Assembly (NCBI GenBank): GCA_029260825.1
Contig: JAJDCM010000375.1
Span: 1-38,374 of the forward strand
Reading direction: 5' to 3'
Source of the DNA: Planctomycetota bacterium
GTDB lineage: Bacteria > Planctomycetota > JACOTG01 > JAJDCM01
DNA length: 38,374 nucleotides
This document shows, piece after piece, positions 17,445 to 27,554 of the stretch. The notes under the pieces were generated by a model. It saw nothing but the letters and a program-made list of their open reading frames with translations, had not been told where the DNA came from and did no database searches. Each line of letters opens with the position of its first letter. Position 1 is the stretch's first letter. The position numbers and the translations under genes were made by a program.

Positions 17445-18911
17445 TTACTGGGTCGGCACAAAACTCTTCAGTTTCTCCACGGCCACGGCCAGGCGTTGAA
17501 GGACCGTATCTCGGCCCAGGATCTCCATCGACTCGCAAAGAGGCGGAGTGACCTTGCTTCCCGTGACGGCGATCCGAAGTGCCATGAAGAAGTCGCCCTT
17601 TTTCCACTCCATTTCTTCCGCCTGCGCCACACAAAGGGCCTCCACGTCGGCAGGAATCATCTCGCCGGTGAAAGCCTCCAGGCGGACCCGAAAGGCTTCC
17701 AGGACCTTTCCTACTTCGACCGGGTCTTTCTTCTTTTTGGGAAGTAGATCAGTCGCTTCGTATTGAAGCTCCCGATCTCTGAAGAAAAAGCCGAGCCGTT
17801 CTTCGACATCGGACAGGTATTTGATGCGCTCCTGAATCAGGGGTACGGCTGCCTCGAGGGTGGCATCGTCCGGATAGGAAACGCCGAAGTTCTTGATCTT
17901 TTCGGCGAGCTCCTTGGTGCCGAGCTCCCTCAGGTACATACCGTTCAGCCATTCGAGTTTGGTGATGTCAAAGACGCTGTTTGCCCCTTTGATGCGGCTG
18001 ACGTCGAACGTTTTTGCCATCGTCTGAAAATCGAAAATCTCGGTTCCATCCTCCATGGAGTAACCGAGAAGACCGAGGAAGTTCAGCAGTGCTTCCGGCA
18101 GGATGCCCTTTTCCTCGTACCAGGTAAGAGAAGTGGGACTCTTTCTTTTTGAAATCTTGCTCTTGTCCGGATTGAGAAGAAGGGGGAGATGGGAAAAGGA
18201 AGGGGCCTCCCAGCCAAAGGCGTTGTAAAGCAAGATGTGCTTGGGAGTCGAGATGATCCAGTCGCCGCCACGAATCACGTGGGTGATGCCCATCAGATGG
18301 TCATCCACCACATTGGCGAGGTGGTAGGTCGGAAAGCCATCGGACTTGACGATGACCTGATCATCGATGTCCTGGTTTTGCAGGGTGATGTCTCCCCGGA
18401 TCTCATCGTGGAAAAGAGTGCTTCCTTCCCGGGGGACTTTCAGGCGGACGACCGCTTTTTCTCCGTTCGCAATTCGCGCACGAGCATCCTTGAGGTCGAT
18501 GTCCCTGCATCTTCCGTCATAGCGCGGGTCTTTTCCGGCCTTTTCCTGAGATTGGCGAAGCTCGGTGAGAGTTTCAGGCGTGCAGAAGCAGGGGTATGCC
18601 GAACCTTTTTCCAGCAGGATTTCCGCATGGTCTTTGTAGATGGAAAGCCGCTCGGATTGGCGATACGGTCCGCATTCGCCCCCGACATCCGGGCCCTCGT
18701 CCCAGCTGAGGCCGACCCAGCGGAGAGCTTTGTAGATCCCCTGTTCATACTCGGGCTTCGAGCGGGCCTGATCCGTGTCTTCAATGCGTAGGATGAACCG
18801 GCCTCCGTTCTGGCGGGCGAAAGCCTGGTTGAAGAGAGCGATGTACGCGGTGCCGACATGGGGATCACCCGTCGGGCTGGGGGCGATGCGGACTCGTACC
18901 GGGTTGCTCAT
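17445..18911 (-). CDS. gltX: Glutamate--tRNA ligase
   Basis: GltX charges tRNA-Glu with glutamate in the cytoplasm. The 488-residue protein is of normal bacterial length. It carries the class I signature PSPTGDPHVG (11-20, the HIGH-motif region) and the KMSKR-type loop KISKR (252-256). Between them are the zinc-region cysteines around CFCTPETL (~108-115) and the GLSWDEGPD segment. The start at 18911 is set by an AAGGAG ribosome site six bases upstream; the frame is open for 13 more codons. Two hairpins lie just upstream of this site. It is encoded alone on the minus strand. Whether it is discriminating or non-discriminating cannot be read from the sequence. Confidence 0.97.
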   Translation of the reverse strand: MSNPVRVRIAPSPTGDPHVGTAYIALFNQAFARQNGGRFILRIEDTDQARSKPEYEQGIYKALRWVGLSWDEGPDVGGECGPYRQSERLSIYKDHAEILLEKGSAYPCFCTPETLTELRQSQEKAGKDPRYDGRCRDIDLKDARARIANGEKAVVRLKVPREGSTLFHDEIRGDITLQNQDIDDQVIVKSDGFPTYHLANVVDDHLMGITHVIRGGDWIISTPKHILLYNAFGWEAPSFSHLPLLLNPDKSKISKRKSPTSLTWYEEKGILPEALLNFLGLLGYSMEDGTEIFDFQTMAKTFDVSRIKGANSVFDITKLEWLNGMYLRELGTKELAEKIKNFGVSYPDDATLEAAVPLIQERIKYLSDVEERLGFFFRDRELQYEATDLLPKKKKDPVEVGKVLEAFRVRLEAFTGEMIPADVEALCVAQAEEMEWKKGDFFMALRIAVTGSKVTPPLCESMEILGRDTVLQRLAVAVEKLKSFVPTQ

Positions 18912-18926
18912 GGGGGTCTCCTTGGT

Positions 18927-18986
18927 GGGCTCGATGTTGTCGAGCCCCATTCGGCTGCTTCGGGGGCCCTGTCATCCTGTCAGGGC
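18927..18986 (-). promoter_or_regulatory. Two hairpins in the gltX leader
   Basis: The first hairpin has stem GGGCTCGA/TCGAGCCC (8 bp, 5-nt loop, 18927-18947) and lies a few bases upstream of the gltX ribosome site. The second has stem GCCCTG/CAGGGC (6 bp, 9-nt loop, 18966-18986). It also contains two copies of CCTGTCA. Their closeness to the ribosome site suggests control of initiation. No T-box specifier/antiterminator layout is recognised. Confidence 0.35.
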
Positions 18987-19438
18987 GAGCGATTTTTGAT
19001 CCTGCTTTGTTGGCAGAGTACATCCTTGCGAACCACAATCTAGTGGGGTGGGTCAAAAGCTCTGCACAGAAGTTTCGGGCCATTGCGTTGAGTCCAAGGC
19101 GTGTGGTCAGGGGGGCTGATGGTCGGAGAGGGCTCCTGAATTCAGACTCCATCCGGTGTCCAGAGGGCAGATAGAGCGATTTCGCACCCTCGAAATGGAA
19201 ATTTTCTTTTGTTTTCCGGCCACGACTTGATTCCTCGATCGTTATATTAGTCAGACGAAGAAAAGCTTTGCAAAGAGGGATGGCCCCCAGGGAAGTAGCG
19301 AACTCGACTTGCTCTGCCAGCTCGAAAATGATACTGGCAAGTTCCCCTTCCAAAAAAACCTCAAGATTCTGGGCGGAATAGCCGAAGAAATTACCCGGAG
19401 TCCCGGAATATTTTGTTCCTTAAGTAGGTCTGACCGAA

Positions 19439-19640
19439 TTCCGGTCACCTGACAGGGTCCCCAAGGCGATAGACGTCGCGCGTGACGTGCGACAACGTAC
19501 GTGTAAGAGTAAGGGTGCACGGTATCGCCGATCGGGCAATCCATGGGGGCGCTGGGGCTCCTGAGTAGCGCTGGGCGGCGTAAAGCACATCGACAGGGAG
19601 CGGGCCCTCCACCCGAAGAACGGGGGGTGGGTTGACCGGG
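19439..19640. ncRNA. Candidate structured RNA or regulatory island upstream of rpoD
   Basis: The ends pair: CCGGTCA (19441-19447) with TGACCGG near 19633-19639, lengthened by two further pairs after a bulge. Inside are GGCGATA...TATCGCC, enclosing GTCGC...GCGAC. A GGCGCT...AGCGC hairpin follows, then CCACCC...GGGTGG. The combined picture is a closing stem with three enclosed arms, about 200 nt long, in a GC-rich patch flanked by more A/T-rich DNA. It does not match the tmRNA, SRP RNA, RNase P RNA or 6S consensus segments I know. Strand, promoter and terminator are unresolved, and GC-rich DNA can pair by chance. Confidence 0.3.
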
Positions 19641-20140
19641 CCTATAATCTCGGTACCGATCTTGCGGTGAGAATCACTATAAAAGGAACGGGGTTGCGAA
19701 GGCTCTCCTTTCGCCCAGGGTTCAGGGATCGCGCTGGTGATCAGCCTTGATTCCTGTAAAATAGTAATTGTTGCTGTGAAACAGCTTGCTCGATGAGCCC
19801 TTGAGACGAGCTGATAGCAGAAAGAGATGATGTAAACCACTCTGAGAGTGGCGATTATAGCGCTGGTGGAAACCGAGGCGAAAAGGCGTTTTTCCGTTTC
19901 TTGAGATGTTTCGAGTTGTCAAAACGAACCGCGAGCAACCTGCTCTTTCCGGAAAAAGTCAACTAGAAAACAAAAAAGGGAAACGAACTTTGCTGCTTCT
20001 TGGGTCTCTATCAACAAAAGAAGACTAAAGACGACGACACCGAGATGTCTCCTACGAATACACAGGGAGACAAGGCAACGCGATGCGGAAATCGCAACCG
20101 CCGCCTCAGGTGTCTGTCGAGTATGGAAAAGAGGTTTGCC

Positions 20141-21787
20141 ATGAGAAGAAGGAGGACGAGCGAATCCGGCTTCACTGATGAAGGCCTGGAGACGGCGTCG
20201 GATCGAGGCCACGGAAAGGGCAACGGTCTCGCCATCGTCCCCAACAATCGTCAGGACGAGTCCGAAGAGATCGCGGAGCAGTTGGGTTGGCAGCCCCGAG
20301 TCGCAGAGGATTCCGACGACACCTACTCCGGCAGCTCTGAAGAGACTTCTACGTCAACGACGAGCCGGGAGAGTGATGATGAAGAGCGGGTCATCGAGCC
20401 CGAGGCCGAATACACGAACGATCCGGTCAAGATCTACCTCAGCCAGATGGGGGAGCTCCCCCAGATTTCTCACGCCGAGGAACAATATCTGACCGAGCGT
20501 CTCGAGAATGCTCGAAAGACCTACCGACGACAAGTGCTTGGCCGCGGGATTGCCTTTGGCGCGGCAATCAGCACCTTGCAGGATGTTGCCGACGGACTCC
20601 GAGCATCGAGCCGTATCTTCAGCCTTGATTGCTATAGCCCGACGAAGAAAAGAAGGCTCACGAATCAGCTTCCGGAAAGAATCAAGCTTCTTGCCAAGCA
20701 CCTTGCCAAGGCAAAGGACATCTACAAGAAGGCGTTGATTACGAAGGATGCGGATGTCGACAAGGCAAAGGAAAAGGTCCTGGCCAAGATCGCCGAGGGG
20801 GTCGAACTCTTCGAAGAGCTGAACATTCAGGTCAAGGATATTTATCCTCTCGTGACCAAGGTTGAGGATCATCTTCGCGAGATGGAGAGTGTGCGAAGGC
20901 GCATTCGACGCTATCGTGGAGACAAGAAGAATCGGTCCAAGTTGACCGAGGCCATGGAGCAGTACCAAGGCTCCGAGATCGAGGCTCTTGACACTCCTGC
21001 CGGTCTACGCGGGCATCTCCGCAAGACGAAGGCTTTGCTGGACGAATACGAAGAGATCAAGAAGGAGATTTCGGCAAAGAACCTCCGGCTTGTGGTGAGT
21101 ATTGCCAAGCGCTATCGCAACATGGGCATGCCCTTCCTGGATCTGATTCAGGAGGGAAATACGGGTCTGATGCGCGCACTTGATAAATATGAGTACAGCC
21201 GCGGTTTTCGATTTTCGACGTACGCCACCTGGTGGATTCGCCAGGCGATTACTCGCGCCATTGCCGATCAATCGCGAACCATCCGAATTCCGGTCCACAT
21301 GATCGAAACCCTCAATCGTCTGAAGAAGGCGAAGAGGAAGTTCTTGCTGGCCGAGGGGCGAGAGCCCACGCTGGATGAGACTGCGGATCTTCTGGGCGTG
21401 CCTGCGGAAGAGGTCAAGAAGATCTTTGAGGTCTTCAAGAATCCGATTTCACTGGATCAGCAGGTCGGCAAGCACGACGACCGATACGTCTCCGAGTTCA
21501 TTGAGGACAAGTCGGCGGAGTCGCCGTTCAAGTCCACGAATCATGAGATGCTCAAAGAGCGCCTGAACGAGGTGCTGGATAGCCTTCCCATGAGGGAGCG
21601 TGAAATCTTGAAGCTTCGTTACGGACTGACCGACGGGTATACCTACACGTTGGAAGAGGTCGGTAACATCTTCAAGGTCACTCGAGAACGAGTTCGTCAG
21701 ATCGAGTTGCGAGCTGTCGACAAGTTGCGGCATCCGCTGCGCAAGGCGAAGCTTGCCGGTTTTCTCGAGTGCATCTCGGATAACTGA
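20141..21787 (+). CDS. rpoD: RNA polymerase primary sigma factor (sigma-70)
   Basis: This is the housekeeping sigma factor. In the 548-residue reading, a poorly conserved acidic Ser/Thr-rich N-terminus (~1-90) precedes region 1.2 ([15 protein letters not shown], ~94-108). About 200 residues of lysine-rich non-conserved region follow, then region 2 ([15 protein letters not shown] to [17 protein letters not shown], ~313-375). Region 3 comes next, and region 4.2 contains [20 protein letters not shown] (~512-531). Every core contact residue usually seen in primary sigma factors is recognisable in regions 2 and 4. ATG 20141 is chosen for its AAGAGG ribosome site six bases away; the frame is open upstream to 20000. 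A strong terminator follows, so rpoD is probably a single-gene unit. Confidence 0.97.
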   Translation: MRRRRTSESGFTDEGLETASDRGHGKGNGLAIVPNNRQDESEEIAEQLGWQPRVAEDSDDTYSGSSEETSTSTTSRESDDEERVIEPEAEYTNDPVKIYLSQMGELPQISHAEEQYLTERLENARKTYRRQVLGRGIAFGAAISTLQDVADGLRASSRIFSLDCYSPTKKRRLTNQLPERIKLLAKHLAKAKDIYKKALITKDADVDKAKEKVLAKIAEGVELFEELNIQVKDIYPLVTKVEDHLREMESVRRRIRRYRGDKKNRSKLTEAMEQYQGSEIEALDTPAGLRGHLRKTKALLDEYEEIKKEISAKNLRLVVSIAKRYRNMGMPFLDLIQEGNTGLMRALDKYEYSRGFRFSTYATWWIRQAITRAIADQSRTIRIPVHMIETLNRLKKAKRKFLLAEGREPTLDETADLLGVPAEEVKKIFEVFKNPISLDQQVGKHDDRYVSEFIEDKSAESPFKSTNHEMLKERLNEVLDSLPMREREILKLRYGLTDGYTYTLEEVGNIFKVTRERVRQIELRAVDKLRHPLRKAKLAGFLECISDN

Positions 21788-21814
21788 TCGAAGAAGGCTA
21801 ATACTTCTTACGAG

Positions 21815-21856
21815 GAGCGGGCGGGTGAGATCATCACCCGGCCCGCTCTTTTTTTT
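21815..21856 (+). terminator. Rho-independent terminator of rpoD
   Basis: The arm GAGCGGGCGGGTGA (21815-21828) pairs with TCACCC-G-GCCCGCTC (21834-21848) across a 5-nt loop with one bulged G. Eight or more T residues follow immediately. It lies 27 bp after the rpoD stop and before moeA. Confidence 0.93.
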
Positions 21857-21882
21857 GGCAACGAGCAAAAGGTTAATCATCA

Positions 21883-23103
21883 ATGATTCCCATGGAGAAG
21901 GCTCTTGGAATCCTGACGAGGCGCATCAGGCGACGAACGAAGACTCAAGAGGTTCCTCTTCTATCGTGCCTTGACCGGGTTCTTGCCGAGTCGGTGAAGT
22001 CTGACCTGGATCTTCCTCCTTTTCACCGCTCGGCAATGGATGGCTTTGCCGTGCGTGCCCAGGATGTGAAGCGAGCCCCATGTCGGCTTCAGGTTGTGGA
22101 AACGGTCCATGCGGGAGAGGTCCCGAAGAAGAAGCTTCATGCCGGTCAGGCCTGCCGCATCATGACGGGCGCGCCACTACCCAAAGGGGCCGACGCTGTG
22201 GTGATGGTGGAGAGGACCGAGCTGGCTTCCGATGGGGCATCCGTTGTCATTCTGGAGAAGGTCGAGCCCCAGGAAAACTACTGCCCCCGAGGTGAGGATC
22301 TGAAGAAAGGGCGCCGGATCCTTTCTGCCGGAGCCGTGCTGGATCCTGTTTCGATCGGTATGTTGGCGACGGTTGGGCGTCCGGTCGTCAGCTGCTACCG
22401 CCGGCCGAAGGTCACGATTCTCTCTACAGGCGATGAGCTGGTTGCCCCCGGAGAACCGCTCGGTCCCGGAAAGATTCGAAACTCCAATGCGTTTACTTTG
22501 GCTGAGCTTGTTCGCAGTTATTCTGGTGATCCGGTCGTCCCGGGGATCGTCCGTGACAATCGACGGAGTCTGGCCGCCGCCGTGCGCGCGGGGCTTCGAA
22601 GCGACGTTCTTTTGCTCTCGGGAGGAGTCTCCATGGGGGCTTTGGATCTGGTTCCGGAAATCCTCTCCAACGCAGGCGTGAAGACTCATTTTCATCGGGT
22701 TGCTATCAAGCCTGCGAAACCGATCCTCTTCGGAACAACTGATACTTGCCTCGTTTTCGGTCTTCCCGGAAATCCGGTCTCGTCTCTGATCGGTTTTCTT
22801 GTGTTTGTCGCTCCCACCCTCGCGAATCTTCAAGGCAAGAAGGTGGAGCCCGGACATTGGCCCACGGCCCGTCTTGGAGTCGAGACCCGAACCTCCCCTC
22901 GGCTCACGGAGTTTCGACCTCATACTCTTGCCCGAGACAATAGAGGAGCCTATCGGCTTGATCCTGTCGAGTATAACGGCTCCGGGCACCTGGCGTCGTT
23001 GCTTTCCGCCGAAGCGATGGCGGTTCTCCCAGAGGGGGTCTCCAAGGTCCCTCGCGGCGCTCTTGTCTCGTACGTATCCCTACCACAGCCGAGGCTCGCG
23101 TGA
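21883..23103 (+). CDS. moeA: Molybdopterin molybdenumtransferase MoeA
   Basis: MoeA inserts molybdate into adenylylated molybdopterin, the last common step of molybdenum cofactor synthesis. The 406-residue protein has the full domain series: PPFHRSAMDGFAVR (~45-58), the MTGAPLPKGADAVVMVE loop (~94-110), the MoaB/MogA-like domain with STGDEL (~185-190), SGGVSMG (~246-252) and GLPGNPVSS (~293-301), and a C-terminal beta domain. ATG 21883 follows AAAGG; ATG 21892 is a possible alternative. No other molybdopterin gene is in the window. Its stop codon overlaps the lnt start by one base, so the two are co-translated. Confidence 0.96.
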   Translation: MIPMEKALGILTRRIRRRTKTQEVPLLSCLDRVLAESVKSDLDLPPFHRSAMDGFAVRAQDVKRAPCRLQVVETVHAGEVPKKKLHAGQACRIMTGAPLPKGADAVVMVERTELASDGASVVILEKVEPQENYCPRGEDLKKGRRILSAGAVLDPVSIGMLATVGRPVVSCYRRPKVTILSTGDELVAPGEPLGPGKIRNSNAFTLAELVRSYSGDPVVPGIVRDNRRSLAAAVRAGLRSDVLLLSGGVSMGALDLVPEILSNAGVKTHFHRVAIKPAKPILFGTTDTCLVFGLPGNPVSSLIGFLVFVAPTLANLQGKKVEPGHWPTARLGVETRTSPRLTEFRPHTLARDNRGAYRLDPVEYNGSGHLASLLSAEAMAVLPEGVSKVPRGALVSYVSLPQPRLA

Positions 23104-24719
23104 TGTCAGCGAAGAACCCCGAAACGGAAAATGGCACCCGACGGAGTTCTGAGCCGATGCCTCGTTTTTTCGCGAGGGGGCCACTTCAGGTCGTTGCTGG
23201 TCTGGTTACGGGTCTTGCGCTTTTTGTCGGCTTTCCCGACGTTTCCTGGTCGATGTTCATCTGGTTCGCCCTGACGCCCCTTCTGCTCTTCACCCGATGC
23301 GCAAGCCCGCGACGCTCCTTTCTGCTCTGGTTCCTTGCCGGTGCGATCTTCTATGGCTGGGGATTGGAGTGGTTGTTCAGGCTTTCGCTCGTGGGCGGTG
23401 TCATTGTTGTGGGAGTGATGGCGGGTTACATGGGGCTGTTTGGCTGGTGCGTACCCAGGTTAGTTCGATTTGGTTTTTTCAGATCTCCCTGGCTACTGGG
23501 CTGCGCCTGGGTGGCATTGGACCTGGTGAGGAGTCGGTTCCTGGGAGGGTTTCCCTGGTTGAGCCTCGGTCACGCGCTGATCGAGTTTCCCCGGGTCATC
23601 CAGGTGGCTGATCTGGGCGGGGTCTATCTCGTTTCTTTTCTCCCCGTGGTGTTTTCCGGATATCTTTCAGAGGTGGTTGCTGAGCTTCTTCGAGGGGATC
23701 AGAGAGCAAAGAGGAGAGCTATAAGGGGGGCTGCCGTTGCGGTCGCACTCGTGATTTCCGCGACGATCTACGGTTCCATTCGACTTGCGACGATCACTCT
23801 TGTTCCCGGGCCTCGGGTCGCGGCCATCCAGGCGAGTATTGATCCCTACGGAAAGCACGGTGGGTTCACCCAAAGGGAGATCTATTTGCGTCACCACGGT
23901 CTCTCGCATCGAGCCGCGAAGGAAGGTGCGGACCTCATTGTTTGGTCCGAGACCATGGGGCCCCGGGTCTCCTCCGCGGATCCGCGATCTCATGATCAAA
24001 TTCTCGCCCTGACCCGGGAGTATGGAACTCCGGTCGTGATGGGGGTTGAGGCGACCGAGCCCCGTCCCGGAGGCGGAGATCCTCTCAACTATAATCGAGC
24101 TGTATTTCTCCGTCCGGATGGGGTGATCGACTCGTCTGACAAAGTCAATTTGGTGCCCTTTGGAGAATATATTCCGTTCCGCTCGCTCCTTCCGATGAAA
24201 GATGCGTGGGAAGGGGAGGTCCGGGAGAAGATGGGAAGAATTCCCGATATGTCCTCCGGAACACGCACTCCTCTTTTTGAGCTGCCAGTTTCCTCCGGGG
24301 AGACCTATCGTTTTGGTGCCCTGATCTGCTACGACAGTTTGTTTGCTCCTCTGCTCCGGAAATTCGACCTGAAACAGGCCGATTTCTTCGTGAATCTGAG
24401 CAATGACGGGTGGTACGCAGGAACGGCCGAACCGCGACAAATACTGGAGATGACAGTGTTTCGGGCGGTCGAGTACCGGGTGGCCATGTTCCGTGCGACC
24501 AATCTTGGCTACTCGGCATCGATCGCGCCAACGGGGGACTATGAGGTCCTTCCTGTCCCGGACCCTCTCCGGCCTCCACACGAAGGAGGGGTGGCACTTA
24601 CTGCAGAGTTGCTTTTGACCGGGGCCAGTTCCGTGTATGCTGGGGTTGGGGACCTCTTCGCGTGGGGCTGCGTTCTGGTTCTACTCACCGTGCTCCTGGC
24701 GGGTTTGCGCCGCAAATAG
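23103..24719 (+). CDS. lnt: Apolipoprotein N-acyltransferase
   Basis: Lnt transfers a fatty acid to the N-terminal cysteine of signal-processed lipoproteins in the inner membrane, which supports a Gram-negative envelope. The 538-residue protein has six or more N-terminal membrane spans, a periplasmic nitrilase-type domain and a final C-terminal span (~512-532). The Glu-Lys-Cys triad is visible as WSETMG (E283), DKVNLVPFGEY (K347) and GALICYD (C409), counted from ATG 23103. The usual ICYE reads ICYD here. The gene starts within the moeA stop codon (TGATG); GTG 23100 would add one residue. The propeller lipoprotein in this window is a plausible client. Confidence 0.96.
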   Translation: MSAKNPETENGTRRSSEPMPRFFARGPLQVVAGLVTGLALFVGFPDVSWSMFIWFALTPLLLFTRCASPRRSFLLWFLAGAIFYGWGLEWLFRLSLVGGVIVVGVMAGYMGLFGWCVPRLVRFGFFRSPWLLGCAWVALDLVRSRFLGGFPWLSLGHALIEFPRVIQVADLGGVYLVSFLPVVFSGYLSEVVAELLRGDQRAKRRAIRGAAVAVALVISATIYGSIRLATITLVPGPRVAAIQASIDPYGKHGGFTQREIYLRHHGLSHRAAKEGADLIVWSETMGPRVSSADPRSHDQILALTREYGTPVVMGVEATEPRPGGGDPLNYNRAVFLRPDGVIDSSDKVNLVPFGEYIPFRSLLPMKDAWEGEVREKMGRIPDMSSGTRTPLFELPVSSGETYRFGALICYDSLFAPLLRKFDLKQADFFVNLSNDGWYAGTAEPRQILEMTVFRAVEYRVAMFRATNLGYSASIAPTGDYEVLPVPDPLRPPHEGGVALTAELLLTGASSVYAGVGDLFAWGCVLVLLTVLLAGLRRK

Positions 24720-24748
24720 GAGTGTTTTACGGCGAGTTTTTTTTGGCG

Positions 24749-24776
24749 TTGACTTTCAAAAGGGCCTCGATATAAT
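24749..24776 (+). promoter_or_regulatory. Sigma-70-type promoter upstream of the coiled-coil/mre region
   Basis: TTGACT (24749-24754) and a perfect TATAAT (24771-24776) are separated by 16 bp, about 190 bp before the coiled-coil gene start. It is the best promoter match in the window and stands in an A/T-rich gap after lnt. Confidence 0.65.
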
Positions 24777-24966
24777 TTTCGCCAACTTTGGGAAAATTCC
24801 CAACGTTAATAGTTCTGCTGTAAGAAGAAAGAAGGATTCTTAACTCGCGGTTGGCGCGACGATTCCAGGCTTTCATTGTGAAGGTCATAGGGTCAGACTG
24901 GCCGGGTTCCAAGGCCGATATGCCGCCGATTTGCATTCCTTTAAGAAGGGAACGAAGGGAGTCACG

Positions 24967-25821
24967 ATGACCACCATTGGCAAGATCTTCGTTGTAGTCA
25001 ATTTTCTGCTCAGCGTATTTTTCGTTGGCGTGGCAGCGACGGTTCTGCACAAGTCCAACGACTATCGCGAGCTTTACGAGACTGCACAGGCCGACATGAA
25101 GACGGCACAGGACGAGTGGAGCCTCGAAAAGGCGGAGTTCCAGGAAAAGAACTCCGAGCTCGACAAAGACCGAACTTCTCTCCGGACTGAGAAAGAGAAT
25201 CTCAACGGAGACAAGACTCGGATCACCCAGGAGCGAGATCAGCTGCGAAACGACATTCGCGAGATCAACGCAACCAAGGATCGGATGTCATCGACCGTTG
25301 ATGACATGCGAACCCAGTTGAATGAAGCTCAAGACTACGTCAAGAGCATCCAGGGTGACAAAGACAAGGCCGTCAACGACATGAACTCGGCCATGGGGCA
25401 AAAGCGCACCGCTGAGAACGAGCAAGCTCGACTGAACGACCTTCTCGAAGAGGAGAAGGCCCAGGTTGCAGAGCTTGAGCAACGGATTGCCAGCCTCGAC
25501 GGTGAGCTCGAGCAGTGGAACCTCATCAACGAGTACTGGGCTAAAGAGCGCAGCGTTGACCTGAAGCAGTCTTTGGTTGCCGCACCTCCTATCAACGGTC
25601 AGGTTTCCCAGGTCAACGGTGAGCTGGGTTTTGTGATTCTGTCGGTTGGAAGCAATGACAACGTCAAGGTCGGATATCAGTTCGTGGTCTCCCGCGGCAG
25701 CTCCTACATCGCCGATGTCATCGTTGACACAGTCGAAGACAACATCAGCTCGGCCCGAATCAAGTTCACCAAGCCTGGTGGCGCGATTCGAGTGTCGGAT
25801 GCCGTAACGACTCGCCTTTAA
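24967..25821 (+). CDS. Membrane-anchored coiled-coil protein with C-terminal beta domain
   Basis: This 284-residue protein of unknown function begins MTTIGKIFVVVNFLLSVFFV, an N-terminal membrane anchor (~5-27). Residues ~35-190 form a long charged coiled coil rich in Glu, Lys, Asp, Gln and Arg. The C-terminal ~80 residues look like a small beta barrel: INGQVSQVN, then SVGSNDNVKVGYQFVVSRGS, and finally VSDAVTTRL. That pattern resembles the second half of MreC and is frequent in planctomycete coiled-coil envelope proteins (recalled, not searched). The start at 24967 follows GGGAG. A strong promoter precedes it. The layout anchor-coil-beta domain is that of MreC, so a periplasmic scaffold role next to the mre genes is a reasonable inference. 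Confidence 0.82.
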   Translation: MTTIGKIFVVVNFLLSVFFVGVAATVLHKSNDYRELYETAQADMKTAQDEWSLEKAEFQEKNSELDKDRTSLRTEKENLNGDKTRITQERDQLRNDIREINATKDRMSSTVDDMRTQLNEAQDYVKSIQGDKDKAVNDMNSAMGQKRTAENEQARLNDLLEEEKAQVAELEQRIASLDGELEQWNLINEYWAKERSVDLKQSLVAAPPINGQVSQVNGELGFVILSVGSNDNVKVGYQFVVSRGSSYIADVIVDTVEDNISSARIKFTKPGGAIRVSDAVTTRL

Positions 25822-25838
25822 GAGTCAACGGCGGATGG

Positions 25839-25869
25839 GGGATCCGAGGGCTTTGGCCATCCGGATCCC
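25839..25869 (+). terminator. Hairpin after the coiled-coil gene
   Basis: GGGATCCG (25839-25846) and CGGATCCC (25862-25869) form a perfect 8-bp stem with a 15-nt loop. No T-run follows, so it is more likely an RNA-stabilising or attenuating hairpin than a complete terminator. The next gene starts 40 bp further on. Confidence 0.35.
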
Positions 25870-25908
25870 AGGGTTGAAACCTGATCATTTAATGAAACGG
25901 AAATAGCG

Positions 25909-26139
25909 ATGGCACGCGCACGAAGAGGCACTAAAAAGCCACAAAAAGAGAAGAAAGCGAAGCCTGAGAAGGCCAAAAAGCAGAAGCCAGAGCCGGTCAT
26001 GGAAGAAGATTTTGGCCCAGCCCAAGATCTACTCCCGATCGGGCTTGTGGTTCTGACCACGCTCTTCCTTCTTGTAGCTACGGTCATTGTTTGGCTGCAA
26101 CTTGGGCAAAGCTATGGCGCTGGTCCGTTTGCGAGCTAG
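25909..26139 (+). CDS. Small single-span membrane protein upstream of mreB
   Basis: This 76-residue protein has an extremely basic, lysine- and proline-rich N-terminal half (residues 1-30). A short acidic patch (MEEDFGPAQD) follows, then one transmembrane helix (~42-63, LLPIGLVVLTTLFLLVATVIV). A short tail ends GAGPFAS. By the positive-inside rule the basic half should be cytoplasmic. It lies 87 bp after the coiled-coil gene and 317 bp before mreB. The ribosome site is weak, but the clear amphipathic design argues that the gene is real. No family is recognised; function is unknown. Confidence 0.7.
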   Translation: MARARRGTKKPQKEKKAKPEKAKKQKPEPVMEEDFGPAQDLLPIGLVVLTTLFLLVATVIVWLQLGQSYGAGPFAS

Positions 26140-26456
26140 CTCTTGATGTCGCTTTCTGATTGAGCTACAGGGTGCCAGCTTTTTTGAGCCAAGTATATTA
26201 AGAGTGGAAGAGCAGGGGGTTTCTCGGTTCTTTCAACAGCCGTCTAAATCTGCGCTCCCGCCTCGATTGCTATTCGGGGTCGGGGGCGTCAGTTTTTCAA
26301 GGCTGCTGCCTTCCTTACTGCGGGGTAACGGAGATCATCGTGATCTCCTCAGGGTGGGCCCCAAACGATTCTTCGGCAGATGGGAAATGGGTCGGAGGTC
26401 GGTCGCCCCGAGGCGACCTGCAATATCTTCGATCCTCTGCACGAGGACCCAAGGCG
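26140..26456 (+). promoter_or_regulatory. mreB leader with two perfect hairpins
   Basis: This 317-bp gap contains no credible gene. It holds two perfect stem-loops. GGAGATCA-TCG-TGATCTCC lies at 26330-26348 and GGTCGCC-CCGA-GGCGACC at 26401-26418; the second ends 38 nt before the mreB start. AGGTCG just upstream could compete for CGACCT in the second stem, so alternative folding is possible. I found no convincing -35/-10 pair. Confidence 0.4.
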
Positions 26457-27509
<1,053 letters not shown>

Positions 27510-27554
27510 CCCGGAGTCATTCGAGTAGGTCAAGAGCGCACGCCCCGTGGGAAA

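Larger units (their letters stand above)
18912..20140. other. 1.2-kb non-coding stretch between gltX and rpoD
   Basis: Open frames here are short, lack ribosome sites and show no protein-family patterns. The part next to gltX holds its hairpin leader. About 19190-19440 is relatively A/T-rich with nothing recognisable. 19439-19640 is a GC-rich self-complementary island listed separately. The remainder, up to the rpoD ribosome site, contains a TATAAT at 19643-19648 without a -35 partner. It also has a hairpin CCACTC-TGA-GAGTGG at 19837-19851. It presumably contains the rpoD promoter(s), which I could not place. Confidence 0.6.

Noticed and set aside
18865..19353. Minus-strand open frame of 162 codons overlapping the gltX start
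   Set aside because: It overlaps the well-supported gltX N-terminus in another frame, has no ribosome site and shows no protein pattern.
19439..19640. Identification of the island as tmRNA, SRP RNA, RNase P RNA or 6S RNA
   Set aside because: None of the conserved segments I know for these RNAs is present. A resemblance to a short 23S rRNA stretch near CTGAGTAGCGC does not continue.
19251..19840. Minus-strand open frames across the GC-rich island before rpoD
   Set aside because: They overlap each other in different frames, lack ribosome sites and follow the composition of the island. RNA or regulatory function explains the region better.
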